Origin: Janthinobacterium sp. CG3
GTDB lineage: Bacteria > Pseudomonadota > Gammaproteobacteria > Burkholderiales > Burkholderiaceae_D
NCBI RefSeq assembly: GCF_000344615.1
Contig: NZ_KB467824.1
Coordinates: 1,639,741-1,703,740, forward strand
DNA length: 64,000 bases
Direction: 5' to 3'
Shown piece by piece: positions 25,362-35,570 of the stretch (its first letter is position 1; each line of letters starts with the position of its first letter). The notes beneath the pieces were generated by a model. That model made no database searches, was not told where the DNA came from, and saw only the letters and a list, made by a program, of their open reading frames with translations. Position numbers and translations under genes: made by a program.

Positions 25362-26027
25362 ATGAGCATGCAGACAACAACGCCGCAATTAATACTGTGG
25401 GACCTGGACGGCACCCTGATCGATAGCGAGCCGCTGCACCTGGAGTCGATTCGGCGCGCCTGCCTTGGCCTCGGCAAGGTGCTCGACGCCGAATTGGGCC
25501 TGCCGCCGGGCATGGACGCGCCGGGCACGTACCGGCATTTGTTCGGGTTGGCGCCGGCGCAGGCGCTGCCGCCGCAGTACACGCGCTGGTACGACGCGGC
25601 GATCGAGCATGTCGTCGCGCATCTGGGCGGCACCCGGCCGGTCGCCGGCGCGCTGGAGTGCTGCGCCTGGTTCACCGGGCGCGGGCTGGCGCAATCGCTG
25701 GTGTCCAATTCGCACCCGCGCGTCATCGAGGCCTCTGTGCGCCACCTCGGCATACGCGAACACTTCGCCCACCTGTGCAGCGGCGACGAGGTCGCGCTGG
25801 GCAAGCCGGCGCCCGACGTCTACCTGCGCGCGCTGGCGCTGCACGGCATGAGCGCCGACGCCGGCTTGGCGTTCGAAGACAGCCGCACCGGCATCACGGC
25901 GGCCAAGGCGGCCGGCCTGCGGGTCGTCGCGGTGTCGGACAGCGCCGAACTGGCCGCGCTGGCCGATTACAGCGTGTCGCCGTTGCAACCGGACTCCTGG
26001 CGCGCACTACGCCAACAGTTGTTCTAA
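25362..26027 (+). CDS. HAD-superfamily phosphatase (subfamily IA)
   Basis: A 221-aa hydrolase. Motif I is LWDLDGTLIDSEPLH; motif II SLVSNSHPRV; motif III with Lys in ALGKPAPDVYL; motif IV AFEDSRTGITAAKAAG. The cap (about 20-85) is of the helical C1 type found in phosphoglycolate phosphatase and beta-phosphoglucomutase. Start is ATG 25362 (or Met3). No partner genes; substrate unknown. Confidence 0.87.
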   Translation: MSMQTTTPQLILWDLDGTLIDSEPLHLESIRRACLGLGKVLDAELGLPPGMDAPGTYRHLFGLAPAQALPPQYTRWYDAAIEHVVAHLGGTRPVAGALECCAWFTGRGLAQSLVSNSHPRVIEASVRHLGIREHFAHLCSGDEVALGKPAPDVYLRALALHGMSADAGLAFEDSRTGITAAKAAGLRVVAVSDSAELAALADYSVSPLQPDSWRALRQQLF

Positions 26028-26102
26028 ACACATCCGCCCGCGCCTGGCTCGTAGCCGCCCCCCCCTATCCGACCAGCAGCCAAATTTACTATCAGGAAAG
26101 CC

Positions 26103-26795
26103 ATGACCAGCAAACTAGCGTTCAACCAAGGCGACCCGCAATTCATCCCCCTGACAAGCTACCGCGCCTATCCGCAAGAAGAGATGGAGCGGCGCGCCCT
26201 GCAGTTCTACCAGGACATGGCGCGCCGTAAAACCATCCGCGAGTTCTCCAGCGAGCCGGTGCCGCGCTCGGTTATCGAACAATGCCTGCTGACGGCCGGC
26301 ACCGCGCCCTCCGGTGCCAACCACCAACCCTGGCATTTCGCCGTGGTGTCCGATCCGGCGCTGAAGCGGCAAATCCGCATCGAAGCCGAAATCGAGGAAC
26401 GCGAATTCTACGAGCGCCGCGCGCCGCAGGAATGGAAGGACGCGCTGGCGCCGCTGGGGACCGACTCCAGCAAGCCGTTCCTGGAAGACGCGCCCCACCT
26501 GATCGTCATCTTCGGGCAAAAGAACACCGTCATGGACGATGGCGCCGTCGTCAAGAATTACTATGTGCCGGAATCGGTCTCGATCGCCACCGGTTTTTTG
26601 ATCGCCGCCCTGCACCACGCCGGCCTGGCGACGCTGACGCACACGCCCAGCCCGATGGGCTTCCTGAACCAGCTCGCCGGCCGGCCCGACAACGAAAAAC
26701 CCTACATCCTGCTGGTGGTCGGCTACCCGGCCCAGCACTGCATGGTGCCAAACATCCGCAAGAAGCCGCTGAACGAGATCGCCACTTTCCTTTGA
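26103..26795 (+). CDS. nitroreductase-family flavoprotein
   Basis: A 230-aa FMN-binding oxidoreductase. Typical features: [20 protein letters not shown] for phosphate binding at the N-terminus, [18 protein letters not shown] for the flavin, and the C-terminal [20 protein letters not shown] then [17 protein letters not shown]. The sequence resembles the iodotyrosine-deiodinase-like branch, which acts on halogenated or nitro aromatics; this is similarity only. AGGAAA precedes the start. It is convergent with comEC. Confidence 0.88.
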   Translation: MTSKLAFNQGDPQFIPLTSYRAYPQEEMERRALQFYQDMARRKTIREFSSEPVPRSVIEQCLLTAGTAPSGANHQPWHFAVVSDPALKRQIRIEAEIEEREFYERRAPQEWKDALAPLGTDSSKPFLEDAPHLIVIFGQKNTVMDDGAVVKNYYVPESVSIATGFLIAALHHAGLATLTHTPSPMGFLNQLAGRPDNEKPYILLVVGYPAQHCMVPNIRKKPLNEIATFL

Positions 26796-26861
26796 TCATC
26801 CACATGAAAATTTTCGAAACGGCGTCGTCGGGCAAACTGTGATTCAGGACGCTCGCGCAGC

Positions 26862-29276
26862 TCAGCGCCCGTACCAATACCGCGCGTGGCCCAAGCGGTA
26901 CTGCTCCACAGTTAACTGCGCCCCGAAGCGCAAGGTCAGCGCGCCCGATTCGTCGGTGCGCAGGCGTTCGATGTCCATCTGCCGATAACGCTCGTACACC
27001 TCGGCCTTGGGGTGGTGGTAGCGGTTTCGATATCCAAGCTGAAACAGCGCCAGCGCGGGTTTCACCGCCGTCAAAAAAACCGCCGTGGACGAGGTGCCGC
27101 TGCCATGGTGCGGCGCCAGCAGCACGTCGGCACGCAGCCGCTCGGGCGAATTGGCCACCAGCTGCGCCTCCTGCGCCGCCTCGATGTCGGCCGCCAGCAG
27201 AATCGCCCTGCCGCCGGAGCTGACGCGCAAGGTGCAGCCGCGCGCGTTCGGCTTCAGCGCCACGTCGTCGTAGCTGGCCGCCGGCGGGTGCAGCATCTCG
27301 AAGCGCACGCCGTCCCAAGTCCAGCCCTGCCCGGCCGCGCAACGCCGGTGCCGCGGCGCCGCCTTGACGATGGGGTGCTCCGGCCACATCGACGAGGACA
27401 ACCAGCCCACCCGCACGCCCTCCAGCAGCGACAGCGCCCCGCCTGAGTGGTCGGCGTCGCTGTGCGTGACGATCACGCCGTCGAGCGCGTCGATGCCGCG
27501 CGCCTTCAGGTACGGCAGGATGACGCGGTTGGCGCCGTTCGAACCGGGCGCGTAAAACGGCCCGGTGTCGTACAGCAGGCGGTGGCCGCCGGTCTCGATC
27601 AACAGCGCCATGCCCTGCCCGACATCGAACGCCGTGACCCACATCTGGCCGTCGGGCGGACGGCTGGGAAGCAAGGTCAGCAACGGTATCCAGCTGACGG
27701 CGCCAAGCCAGCGGTGCGGCCAACCGCGCGGCGCCAGCATCCACAGCGTACCCAGCATCGCCCAACAGAACATCCACGGCGGCGGCGCGGGCGCGCTCCA
27801 CACCGCGAGCGGCTGCGCGCTCAGCCATTGCAACACCTGGGCCAGCGCTTCCACGACGCCATGCGCGACCACCAGCAGCGGCGTTGACAGCGGCGCCGGC
27901 AGCAGGCTGCCGGCCAGCGCCAGCGGCGTCACGACCAGGCCGACGAGCGGAATCGCCAACGCGTTCGCCAGCGGGCTGACCAGCGACACCTGCGCGAACA
28001 GCAGCATGGTCAGCGGCACCAGGCCGAGCGTGACGACGTACTGCGTGTGCGCGCCCAGTTGCAGCGCTTCGCGCAGACGCTGGCGGCGGCCGCGCTCGGG
28101 GTCGCGCCGCGCCGCCGTGCGCCCGACGGTGGCGTACAGGATCACTGCGACGGCGCCGAACGACAGCCAGAATCCCGGCCACAGCACCGCCCACGGGTCG
28201 AGCAGCACGACCACGCCGAGCGCCGTGCACAGCACATGCGAGACGCTGGTGATGCGGCCCAGCCACACGGCCGCCGCCACCACGACCAGCATATACAGGG
28301 TGCGCTGGGCCGGCACGCCGAAGCCGGCCAACAGCACATACAGCAGCGCCACGGCGGCGCCGGTCAAGGCCGCGACCTTCTGCGCCGGCAGCAGCAAGGG
28401 CAATTGCATGCCGGTGAAGAAGGAATGGCGCCACAGGCCCGACGCCACCAGCGCGAATAGGCTGGCGATCATCGTAATGTGCAGGCCGGAAATGGAAATG
28501 AGGTGGCTGACGCCGGTGCGATTGAACACCTGCCAGTCCGACTGGTCGATGGCGCGCTGGTCGCCGACCACCAGCGCGACGATCACGCCGGCGTACTCCC
28601 TGCCCGCCAGGGCGCGCACTATGCGTTTGCGCAAGGTGGCCCGGCTGCGCTCGACCAGGTTGCCCAGGCCGAACACGAAGCTGTCGATGCGCTGGTTCTT
28701 TAGCGCCGCGCCCTTGTCGGGGCGCACGTAGCCGGTGGCGCGTAAGCCCTGCTCCAGCAGCCACACCTCGTAATCAAAACCGTGGGGGTTGGCGTTGCCG
28801 TGCGGGCGTTGCAAGCGCACCGTCAATTGCCAGCGCTCGCCGGGCTGGACGTCGCCGACGGCGGCCACCTCGTCGCGATAGCCCGAGTACCACGACAGCG
28901 CCACGCGCGGCGGCACCTTGACGGCGGCGCCGCGCACTTCCTCCACCGCGAAACTGAAGCGCACGCCCTGCTCGAAACGGTACGGCAGGCTGTCGATGGT
29001 GCCCACCAGCGTGACGTCGCGGCCCTCGTCGGCCTTGGCCAGTTGCGGCGCCAGCGCCGTTTGCGCCAGCAGCGCGGCCCAGAAAAAGCCGCAGGCAAGG
29101 CCGAGCAACAGCGCCAAGCCGGCGCGCAGCGGCGGCTGGCGTCCGCGCGCGATGAAGACGAGGAAACCGCCAACGAGAATAGCGGCGGCAAGCGACAGCG
29201 CCGGATACGCGGGCAAGGAGGCGCGCGTCTGCAAGCAGGCCGCACCGCCGACAAAGCCGAGGATACCCATGCGCAT
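26862..29276 (-). CDS. comEC: ComEC/Rec2 DNA-uptake channel protein
   Basis: An 804-aa inner-membrane protein that carries transforming single-stranded DNA into the cytoplasm. N-terminal membrane spans and the DUF4131 (OB-fold-like) region (about 1-220) are followed by the competence domain, with RKRIVRALAGREYAGVIVAL, FNRTGVSHLISISGLHITMI and many spans to about 520. The C-terminal metallo-beta-lactamase-like domain has VIVTHSDADHSGG and LLAPHHGSGTS, the residues expected for a nuclease degrading the other strand. Start is Met at 29276 or 29270. No other competence gene is in the window. Confidence 0.93.
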   Translation of the reverse strand: MRMGILGFVGGAACLQTRASLPAYPALSLAAAILVGGFLVFIARGRQPPLRAGLALLLGLACGFFWAALLAQTALAPQLAKADEGRDVTLVGTIDSLPYRFEQGVRFSFAVEEVRGAAVKVPPRVALSWYSGYRDEVAAVGDVQPGERWQLTVRLQRPHGNANPHGFDYEVWLLEQGLRATGYVRPDKGAALKNQRIDSFVFGLGNLVERSRATLRKRIVRALAGREYAGVIVALVVGDQRAIDQSDWQVFNRTGVSHLISISGLHITMIASLFALVASGLWRHSFFTGMQLPLLLPAQKVAALTGAAVALLYVLLAGFGVPAQRTLYMLVVVAAAVWLGRITSVSHVLCTALGVVVLLDPWAVLWPGFWLSFGAVAVILYATVGRTAARRDPERGRRQRLREALQLGAHTQYVVTLGLVPLTMLLFAQVSLVSPLANALAIPLVGLVVTPLALAGSLLPAPLSTPLLVVAHGVVEALAQVLQWLSAQPLAVWSAPAPPPWMFCWAMLGTLWMLAPRGWPHRWLGAVSWIPLLTLLPSRPPDGQMWVTAFDVGQGMALLIETGGHRLLYDTGPFYAPGSNGANRVILPYLKARGIDALDGVIVTHSDADHSGGALSLLEGVRVGWLSSSMWPEHPIVKAAPRHRRCAAGQGWTWDGVRFEMLHPPAASYDDVALKPNARGCTLRVSSGGRAILLAADIEAAQEAQLVANSPERLRADVLLAPHHGSGTSSTAVFLTAVKPALALFQLGYRNRYHHPKAEVYERYRQMDIERLRTDESGALTLRFGAQLTVEQYRLGHARYWYGR

Positions 29277-29823
29277 TGCTTACCTTCGGATCGGGTTCAT
29301 CACTTTTGGGGCAACCGTTATCGATATTACCCAGCATTCCCGGGCCGGATATGCTTTGATCGCATTGTGTTGAGACTGCGCAGTTGTCAGGCGCGTTGTC
29401 GTTGAATTGTGCGCAGCGATCAGCTTCCTCCAAGTCTGTTTTCACCTGCCCCGCCACTCGTGACGGTAACTGTTCGATATTGACTCTCAGTGGACGCAAT
29501 ATATAAGCAACTGGACGATCGCTACGCGCCATTAAAGATACAGTTCGATGCGACCGACGCACTCAATTTCCATCCTACATTTGACCATGCCTGCGCGATT
29601 TCCTGACGTCGAAGCAGAATGCGCAATCGCCACCACATTCAATGGGCGTGCTTTAAGTAAATTGCCGACGCCAAAGTCGGATAGGAGGACAAGGCGGCAC
29701 AAGGCGCGGCCCCGTTGAAACGTCTTGTTTTTGAGCCGCCTCAGCGAGAGGCGGCCGAACCGTCCATTCCCGGGCGGCGGGATATAATCGGCATCGATAC
29801 CACATTAACGCCCAGGTAAAAAA
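29277..29823. other. intergenic region upstream of comEC and the helicase gene
   Basis: About 550 bases between divergent genes with no convincing reading frame, tRNA or strong hairpin. Base composition is less G+C-rich than in the flanking genes. The only site I can point to is a TATAAT at 29783-29788, 35 bases before the helicase start. Confidence 0.5.
29783..29788 (+). promoter_or_regulatory. candidate -10 element for the SUV3-like helicase gene
   Basis: A perfect TATAAT, giving a predicted start point near 29795 and a 29-base leader with AGG before the ATG. No good -35 hexamer is seen at the proper distance. Confidence 0.4.
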
Positions 29824-31839
29824 ATGACTGCTGCCCCCTCTTCCCGATCCCAGCCGCAGGACAACGACGAGGGCGACGACGACTTCCTGAATCGTGAACT
29901 GAATCTGCATGCCCAAGGCGTTCACCTGGTCAAAATGGAGGGCCGGGTGTTCCTGCGCTTTGCCGGCACGGTCGATGCGGCGGGCTTGCAGGTGCCCTAC
30001 CAACTGGTGCCGGCGCAGGGCGTGCTGGCGCGGCCGACCAAATGGCGCAACATGGCGCGCGACGCCCGGCGCCAGCTGGTGCAGGAGCGCGCCACCGAGG
30101 CCGCGCTCGACGAGCTGCGCCAGCACGTCGCCGACTTTGCGCGGGACGTCGTCGAGCAGTGCGAAGACAGCGGCCTCGATCCCGCGCCCCTGCTGCAGAC
30201 GCTGGCGGACCTGCAGACCTCGGAGCCGGCAGGTGTGATCTTCGACCGCATCCGCCAGCGCATGGTCCACGCGGTCGAGCGCCACCAGGAGGAGCGCCAC
30301 GCCGCGCGCACCAAGCAGAGCATCAACCTGGCCGAGTATCCGGCCTCGTTCGAGCTGGCGCGGCGCATGCCGCGCAAGTTCATCGCCCTGCTCGGGCCGA
30401 CCAATTCCGGCAAGACCCACCGCGCCATCGAAGCGCTGGCGAAGGCGCAAAGCGGCATTTACCTGGCGCCGCTGCGCCTGCTCGCGCTGGAAAACTTCGA
30501 GCGCCTGCAGGCGGCCGAGCCGCATGGGAAGCCGCTGGCGGTCAGCCTCGTCACCGGCGAGGAGCGCCGCCTCGTCGAGGGTGCCACCCACGTCGCCAGC
30601 ACGGTCGAAATGCTCGACACCCGCACCGCCGTCGAGGTCGCGGTGATCGACGAGATCCAGATGCTGGCCGACCGCGACCGCGGCGCCGCCTGGACCGCCG
30701 CCGTCTGCGGCGCGCCCGCCAGCGTGGTCTACCTGGTCGGTGCGCCGGAGGCGCGGCGCGCCATCGAGGCGCTCGCCGACCGACTCGAATGCCCGCTGGA
30801 GGTGCATCTGCTCAAGCGCAAGGCGCCGCTGTCGATGGAGCCGGGCGCCGTGCGCAAGCTGCGCGGTTTGCGTCGCGGCGACGCGGTGATCGCCTTCTCG
30901 CGCCGCGACGTGCTGATGTGGCGCGACATGATCACCGAGGTCGGCCTGTCGGTCGCCACCGTCTACGGCAACCTGTCCCCGGAGGTGCGGCGGGCGCAGG
31001 CGCAGCGCTTCCGCGACGGCCTGGCCGATGTGGTGGTCGGCACCGACGCGCTGGCGATGGGCTTGAACATGCCGATCGCGCGGATTGTGATGACGACGAC
31101 GGTCAAGTTCAACGGCGTCGAGGAAGAGGAGATTTCGGCGGCGCTGGCCCGGCAGATCGCCGGGCGCGCCGGGCGTTTCGGCGTCCACGAGGAGGGGCTG
31201 GTGGCCGGATACGACGAGCAGACGCACGAGGTGATGCGTTCGCTGCTGAAGGAAAAGCTGCCGGCGCTGAACGCCAGCGGTTTTCCGGTGGCGCCGTCGC
31301 TGGAGCATTTGCACCGCATCTCCGCCGCCACCGGCGAGACCTCGCTGGGCAAGCTGCTGAAGCGCTTCACCCACAATATCGACGTGCCGGACGGCTTTTT
31401 CTATCCGCGCATCACCGAGGAGCAGTCGGAACGCGCGCTCTGGCTCGACACCCTGCCGCTGTCGGTCGCCGACAAGTTCACGCTGTCGTTGGTGCCGGTA
31501 TCGGCCAAGGTGCCGTCGTTGCAGAACGCCTGGGAGCACTGGGCTAAGGCGCTGTCGCGCCAGCACCCCACACGGCTGCAGCGGCACGTGGCCGACCTGT
31601 CGTGGCAAAACCTGCAGCAGGTCGAAGACACCTGCCGGCTGTACTCGGCCTACGCCTGGCTGGCCTACCGCTTGCCCGAGTATTTTCCCGACGTCGAGCT
31701 GGCGCGCGAGCTGGCGCGCGAGGCGTCGGACCGGGTCGACTCGATTCTGCACGCGCAAAATTCGGCGGCGCGCAAGCGCCAGGAACTGGGGCCGGTGGGC
31801 GGCGCCAAGAAAAAACCAGGGCGTAGATCGATGCGGTAA
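29824..31839 (+). CDS. SUV3-like DExH RNA helicase
   Basis: A 671-aa superfamily-2 helicase resembling mitochondrial SUV3. After a 170-residue N-terminal region come Walker A GPTNSGKTHRA (about 191), Ia YLAPLRLLALE, motif II VIDEIQML (DEIQ), motif IV-V VYGNLSPEVRRAQAQRF and GTDALAMGLNMPI, and motif VI QIAGRAGRFG. The C-terminal part has an SUV3-type helical region (LPALNASGFPVAPSLEHLHR) and ends in a basic tail (KKKPGRRSMR). SUV3 unwinds RNA for a degradosome; bacterial copies are little studied. It is a single gene, ended near a REP-like repeat. Confidence 0.88.
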   Translation: MTAAPSSRSQPQDNDEGDDDFLNRELNLHAQGVHLVKMEGRVFLRFAGTVDAAGLQVPYQLVPAQGVLARPTKWRNMARDARRQLVQERATEAALDELRQHVADFARDVVEQCEDSGLDPAPLLQTLADLQTSEPAGVIFDRIRQRMVHAVERHQEERHAARTKQSINLAEYPASFELARRMPRKFIALLGPTNSGKTHRAIEALAKAQSGIYLAPLRLLALENFERLQAAEPHGKPLAVSLVTGEERRLVEGATHVASTVEMLDTRTAVEVAVIDEIQMLADRDRGAAWTAAVCGAPASVVYLVGAPEARRAIEALADRLECPLEVHLLKRKAPLSMEPGAVRKLRGLRRGDAVIAFSRRDVLMWRDMITEVGLSVATVYGNLSPEVRRAQAQRFRDGLADVVVGTDALAMGLNMPIARIVMTTTVKFNGVEEEEISAALARQIAGRAGRFGVHEEGLVAGYDEQTHEVMRSLLKEKLPALNASGFPVAPSLEHLHRISAATGETSLGKLLKRFTHNIDVPDGFFYPRITEEQSERALWLDTLPLSVADKFTLSLVPVSAKVPSLQNAWEHWAKALSRQHPTRLQRHVADLSWQNLQQVEDTCRLYSAYAWLAYRLPEYFPDVELARELAREASDRVDSILHAQNSAARKRQELGPVGGAKKKPGRRSMR

Positions 31840-31854
31840 GTTGAGGCATCGTAG

Positions 31855-31932
31855 GTCGGATTAGCGGCAGCGTAATCCGACGCCGGGCCGCCGCCGACGC
31901 CAGTCGGGTTACGCGCTGTGCGCTAACCCGAC
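31855..31932. repeat. pair of REP-like palindromes
   Basis: Two inverted repeats side by side: GTCGGATTA (31855-31863) with TAATCCGAC (31873-31881), and GTCGGGTTA (31903-31911) with TAACCCGAC (31924-31932). They lie between the convergent helicase and sorbosone-dehydrogenase-like genes. The first palindrome recurs at 63896-63923. Confidence 0.75.
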
Positions 31933-31941
31933 CCACGAAAA

Positions 31942-32682
31942 TCAGCGCGCGGCGGCGCCGACGTATTGCAGCCGCAGAACCATGCCGTTGCGGTCGTCGG
32001 CGATGTAGACGTGGCCGTCCTGGCCCTGCTTGACGTCGACCGGGGCGCCCATGCCCTGCTTGCCTTTGCGGGTCCAGCCGCCGATCAACTCGACCGATTT
32101 GCCCAGTGGCGCGCCGGCCTTGTCGGGCAGCAGCGCCACCAGCCGGTGGCCGTGCTGGCGGTAGCCGTGGTAGCCGACGATCAGGCTGTTGCGGTACAAG
32201 GCCGGGAAGCCGCCGGCCGTGTAGAACATCATGCCCAGCGGCGCGGCGTGCGGCGGCAGCAGCCGCGCCGGTGCGCGATAGGCGCTGCAGCCCAGCGTCG
32301 GATATTCGGGGCTGGGCCGGTTGTCGTCGTAGCAGTATGGCCAGCGGTAGAATTGGCCGGGCTGGATCAACTTCAGTTCGTCGTGGGGTAGCTCGTTGTC
32401 GTTTTTCAGCGCCGGCATCGCGACCTGGATCGCGCCGCGCTTGAGTAGCCAGACGCCGCCCTGGTTCGGCTCCCAGCCGCCCATGTCGGCCACCAGGATG
32501 TCACCGTTCGGTAAGGCCAAACCGGTAGCGAGGACGGCGACGCAGAAGCCGTCCGGCGTCGTCACCGACAGGCGCGGCAGACCGTCGCAGCGCGCGCCGG
32601 AGGCCGCTGTGGGGACCGCGGCGTGCGCCGGCGCGGCGCACAGCAAGGCGGCGGCCACGCCGATGCGGCCCTGGCGCGTCAT
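31942..32682 (-). pseudogene. L-sorbosone/glucose dehydrogenase-like protein with internal deletion
   Basis: A 246-aa exported protein (MTRQGRIGVAAALLCAAPAHA signal) related to soluble PQQ-type beta-propeller sugar dehydrogenases, usually about 370-430 aa. The start (DGFCVAVLATGLALPNGDIL, then GGWEPNQGGVWLL) and the end (DELKLIQPGQFYRWPYCYDD, then KQGMGAPVDVKQGQDGHVYI) match the family. The middle blades, including the LDRPHGLA…-type segment, are missing between PALKNDNE and LPHDEL, apparently an in-frame loss of about 130-150 residues. The propeller is probably incomplete and the protein inactive. It overlaps the TatD gene by four bases and is last in the lol operon. Confidence 0.7.
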
Positions 32683-33485
32683 GCCGCCGCTCCGTTGGCC
32701 GCCATGCGCGGCAGCGCGGAGCGGGCGTTGGCGCTGGTCGCCGCGGCGATGGCGGCCACGTCGACGCCGCGCAGCTCGGCCAACACCTGGCCGATGCGCG
32801 GCAGTTGTTCCGGGCTGTTGCGGGCCGGATGCAGCCAGCTCGGCGAGATGTCCGGCGCGTCCGTCTCCAGCACGATGGAGGACAGCGGCAGTTCGCTGGC
32901 CATGCGGCGGATTTGCAGCGCGCGCGTAAACGTCATGGCGCCGCCGAAGCCGAGCTTGAAGCCGAGGTCGATGTAGCCCCGCGCCTGCTGGAAGCTGCCG
33001 TTGAAGGCGTGGGCGATGCCACCGGCCGGGCGGATCTGGCGCGCGTGTTTCAGCACCACGTCCTGCGAGCGGCGCACGTGCAGCAGCACCGGCAGCGCGA
33101 AGTCGCGGGCGATTTTCAGCTGCTCGCGCAGGAAGTGCTCTTGCTTGGCGCGCATGGCCGGCTCCGCCAGCGTTGGAATAAAGAAGTCCAGGCCGATCTC
33201 GCCGATGGCGACGAAGCGGCGCTCGTGCAGCGCCGCCTCGACCGCTGCGCGCAGCGCCAGCAGGTCGGCCTCGTCGGCCTGCGGCACGTAGATCGGGTGG
33301 ATGCCGAGCGCGTAGCTGGCGTTGCCGACGCCGGCGGCCAGCTGCGCCACGACGGCGAAGTTGGCCCGTTCGACGGCCGGTATCACGATCATCGACACGC
33401 CCTGGGCGGCGGCGCGCGCGGCCACCTGCTGCGACTCGCTGCCAAATTCATGCGCGTCCAGGTGGCAGTGCGTGTCGATCCACAT
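32679..33485 (-). CDS. TatD-family metal-dependent DNase
   Basis: A 268-aa TIM-barrel hydrolase. Metal ligands appear in MWIDTHCHLDAHEF (HxH), AIGEIGLDFF (Glu), LPVLLHVRRS (His), GGIAHAFNGS (His) and SIVLETDAPD (Asp). TatD proteins act as 3'-5' exonucleases or on damaged DNA ends; the family also includes D-aminoacyl-tRNA deacylase-like forms. The gene lies 2 bases after lolD and overlaps the next gene by four bases, so it is part of the lolC-lolC-lolD operon, an arrangement seen in other Betaproteobacteria. Confidence 0.9.
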   Translation of the reverse strand: MWIDTHCHLDAHEFGSESQQVAARAAAQGVSMIVIPAVERANFAVVAQLAAGVGNASYALGIHPIYVPQADEADLLALRAAVEAALHERRFVAIGEIGLDFFIPTLAEPAMRAKQEHFLREQLKIARDFALPVLLHVRRSQDVVLKHARQIRPAGGIAHAFNGSFQQARGYIDLGFKLGFGGAMTFTRALQIRRMASELPLSSIVLETDAPDISPSWLHPARNSPEQLPRIGQVLAELRGVDVAAIAAATSANARSALPRMAANGAAA

Positions 33486-33487
33486 GG

Positions 33488-34198
33488 CTAGTCCAAGTAC
33501 GGTTGCAGTCCCTCGTCGGTCAGGCGCAGCACGCGATCGCAGCGCTTGGCCAGCTCGATGTCGTGGGTGACGATGATGAAGGCGGTGCCCAAGGTGCGCG
33601 ACAGCTCCAGCATCAGGTCGAAGATCTGCTCGGCGGTGGCGTGGTCGAGGTTGCCGGTTGGCTCGTCGGCCAGCACGCAGGCCGGCTGCGTCACCAGCGC
33701 GCGCGCCAGGGCCACGCGCTGGCGTTCGCCGCCGGACAATTCGCCCGGCGTGTGGATGACGCGCTTGGCCAGGTTGACCCGGGTCAGGATCTGCAGCGCC
33801 AGGCCCTGCGCCTCGACGCGCTTCATGCGCCGTATCATCAGCGGCATGGCGACGTTGTCGAGCGCCGAGAACTCCGGCAGCAGGTGGTGGAACTGGTAGA
33901 CGAAGCCGAGCGAGGCGTTGCGCAGGTCGCCGCGGGCTTTCTCGTTGAGGCTGGCGAAGTCCTTGCCGAGCAAGGTGACGCTGCCGCTGGTCGGCGTGTC
34001 AAGCCCGCCCAGCAGGTGCAGCAGGGTCGATTTGCCCGAGCCCGAGGCGCCGACGATGGCGACCCGCTCGCCGCGGTGGACGTCGATGTCGATGCCGGCC
34101 AAAACCTTGACCTGGTAGTCGCCCTGGACGAAGGTTTTGCCCAGGCCGCGGCACGACAGCACGGCCGCGCCGTTGTTGTTGTCAATGGTGTTATTCAT
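33488..34198 (-). CDS. lolD: lipoprotein-releasing ABC transporter ATP-binding protein
   Basis: A 236-aa ATPase that powers release of outer-membrane lipoproteins from the inner membrane to LolA. It has Walker [13 protein letters not shown], the LolD-type [19 protein letters not shown] segment, signature [15 protein letters not shown] and Walker [13 protein letters not shown]. It overlaps the permease gene by eight bases (ATGAATAA). Confidence 0.94.
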   Translation of the reverse strand: MNNTIDNNNGAAVLSCRGLGKTFVQGDYQVKVLAGIDIDVHRGERVAIVGASGSGKSTLLHLLGGLDTPTSGSVTLLGKDFASLNEKARGDLRNASLGFVYQFHHLLPEFSALDNVAMPLMIRRMKRVEAQGLALQILTRVNLAKRVIHTPGELSGGERQRVALARALVTQPACVLADEPTGNLDHATAEQIFDLMLELSRTLGTAFIIVTHDIELAKRCDRVLRLTDEGLQPYLD

Positions 34199-35456
34199 AA
34201 CGCAGCGCCTCCGCAGGTTTCACGCGGGCGGCCCACAAGCTTGGGTAGATCGTGGCCAGGAAGGCCAGGACCACGGCCAGCACGCCGATTTTCGAGACGT
34301 CGGCCCAGCGCAGGTCGGACGGCACGGTGCTGATGAAGTAGATATCCTTCGACAAGAACTGCACTCCTAATAAATGTTCGATAAACGGGACGATGACGTC
34401 GACGTTGAGGGCCACCAGCACGCCGCCGGCCACGCCCAGCATGGTGCCGAGTATGCCCACCAGCGCGCCCTGGATCATGAAGATCTTCATGATCGAGCCG
34501 GGCGCGGCGCCCAGCGTGCGCAGGATGGCGATGTCGGCCTGCTTGTCGGTCACCGTCATCACCAGGGTCGAGACCAGGTTGAAGGCGGCCACCGCGATGA
34601 TCAATGTGAGGATGATGAACATCATGCGTTTTTCGGTTTGCACGGCGGCGAACCAGTTGGCGTTGAGCTGCGACCAGTCGCGCATCCACAGCTCGCCCGG
34701 CATGCTTTTCTTCAGCTCCAGCGCCACCTGCGGCGCGCGGTTCATGTCGCCCAGGCGCAGGCGCAGGCCGGACGGGCCTTCCAGGCGCAGCAGCCGCTCG
34801 GCGTCGCCGATGTGGACGAAGGCCAGGCCGGAGTCGAATTCGTTGTGGCCGGCCTCGAAGATGCCGGTCACGGTGAAGCTGCGCATGCGCGGCAGCACGC
34901 CGGCCGGGGTGACTTGGCCCTGGGCCAGCATCAGCGTGACTTTTTCGCCCAGGTTCACGCGCAGCGCGCGCGCCAGCTCGACGCCGAGCACGATGTTGAA
35001 GGCGCCCGGTTTGAGCGCGTTGAAGCTGCCCTGTTTGACCTGCGCGGCCACGTCGGAGACCTTCGGCTCCTCCTCCGGCAGCACGCCGCGGATGATGGCC
35101 GGGCGCAGCGCCTCGTCGCGCAGCAGCATGCCCTGGGTTTCGACGAAAGGCGCGGCGCCCTTCACTTGCGGGTTCTTGAACGCCTCGCGCGCGGCGCCCT
35201 GCCAGTCGGGCATGGCGCCGCGCGGGTCGAACACCTCGACGTGCGCCAGCACCGACAGCATGCGGTCGGTGACCTCCTTCTGGAAGCCGTTCATCACCGA
35301 CAGGACGATGATCAGGGCGGCCACGCCCAGGCCGATGCCGGCCATCGAGATGAGCGAGATAAACGAGATGAAGCTGTTGCGGCCACTGCGCTTGCCGGCG
35401 CGCGTGTAGCGCAAGCCGACCAGCCATTCGAAAGGCAAATTCTGGATAATACTCAT
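34191..35456 (-). CDS. lolC: lipoprotein-releasing permease, LolC/E type (copy next to lolD)
   Basis: A 421-aa inner-membrane protein with four spans: one at the N-terminus ([27 protein letters not shown]), a large periplasmic domain (about 50-270), and three at the C-terminus with the FtsX-type [14 protein letters not shown]-like region and [20 protein letters not shown], which couples to LolD. Start ATG 35456 ([20 protein letters not shown]). It is clearly a close tandem duplicate of the next gene, the two being the same length and alike along their whole length. Whether they form a LolC/LolE-like heterodimer or one is redundant cannot be told. Confidence 0.9.
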   Translation of the reverse strand: MSIIQNLPFEWLVGLRYTRAGKRSGRNSFISFISLISMAGIGLGVAALIIVLSVMNGFQKEVTDRMLSVLAHVEVFDPRGAMPDWQGAAREAFKNPQVKGAAPFVETQGMLLRDEALRPAIIRGVLPEEEPKVSDVAAQVKQGSFNALKPGAFNIVLGVELARALRVNLGEKVTLMLAQGQVTPAGVLPRMRSFTVTGIFEAGHNEFDSGLAFVHIGDAERLLRLEGPSGLRLRLGDMNRAPQVALELKKSMPGELWMRDWSQLNANWFAAVQTEKRMMFIILTLIIAVAAFNLVSTLVMTVTDKQADIAILRTLGAAPGSIMKIFMIQGALVGILGTMLGVAGGVLVALNVDVIVPFIEHLLGVQFLSKDIYFISTVPSDLRWADVSKIGVLAVVLAFLATIYPSLWAARVKPAEALRYE

Positions 35457-35570
35457 GAGTTCCGGCGTTCTAATACTGTTGAGCCCGCAGTGTGCCATAC
35501 AAATGGCTTGTCGGGCTGAAACACCACGCGCAAGGCTCCGGCCGGGCTTGCTCGCGGGCGTGGCTTGTGC

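Noticed and set aside
26551-28764. 737-codon open frame overlapping comEC in another frame
   Set aside because: Same strand as comEC but Arg/Gly/Ala-rich and without any family; comEC in the other frame has full motif support.
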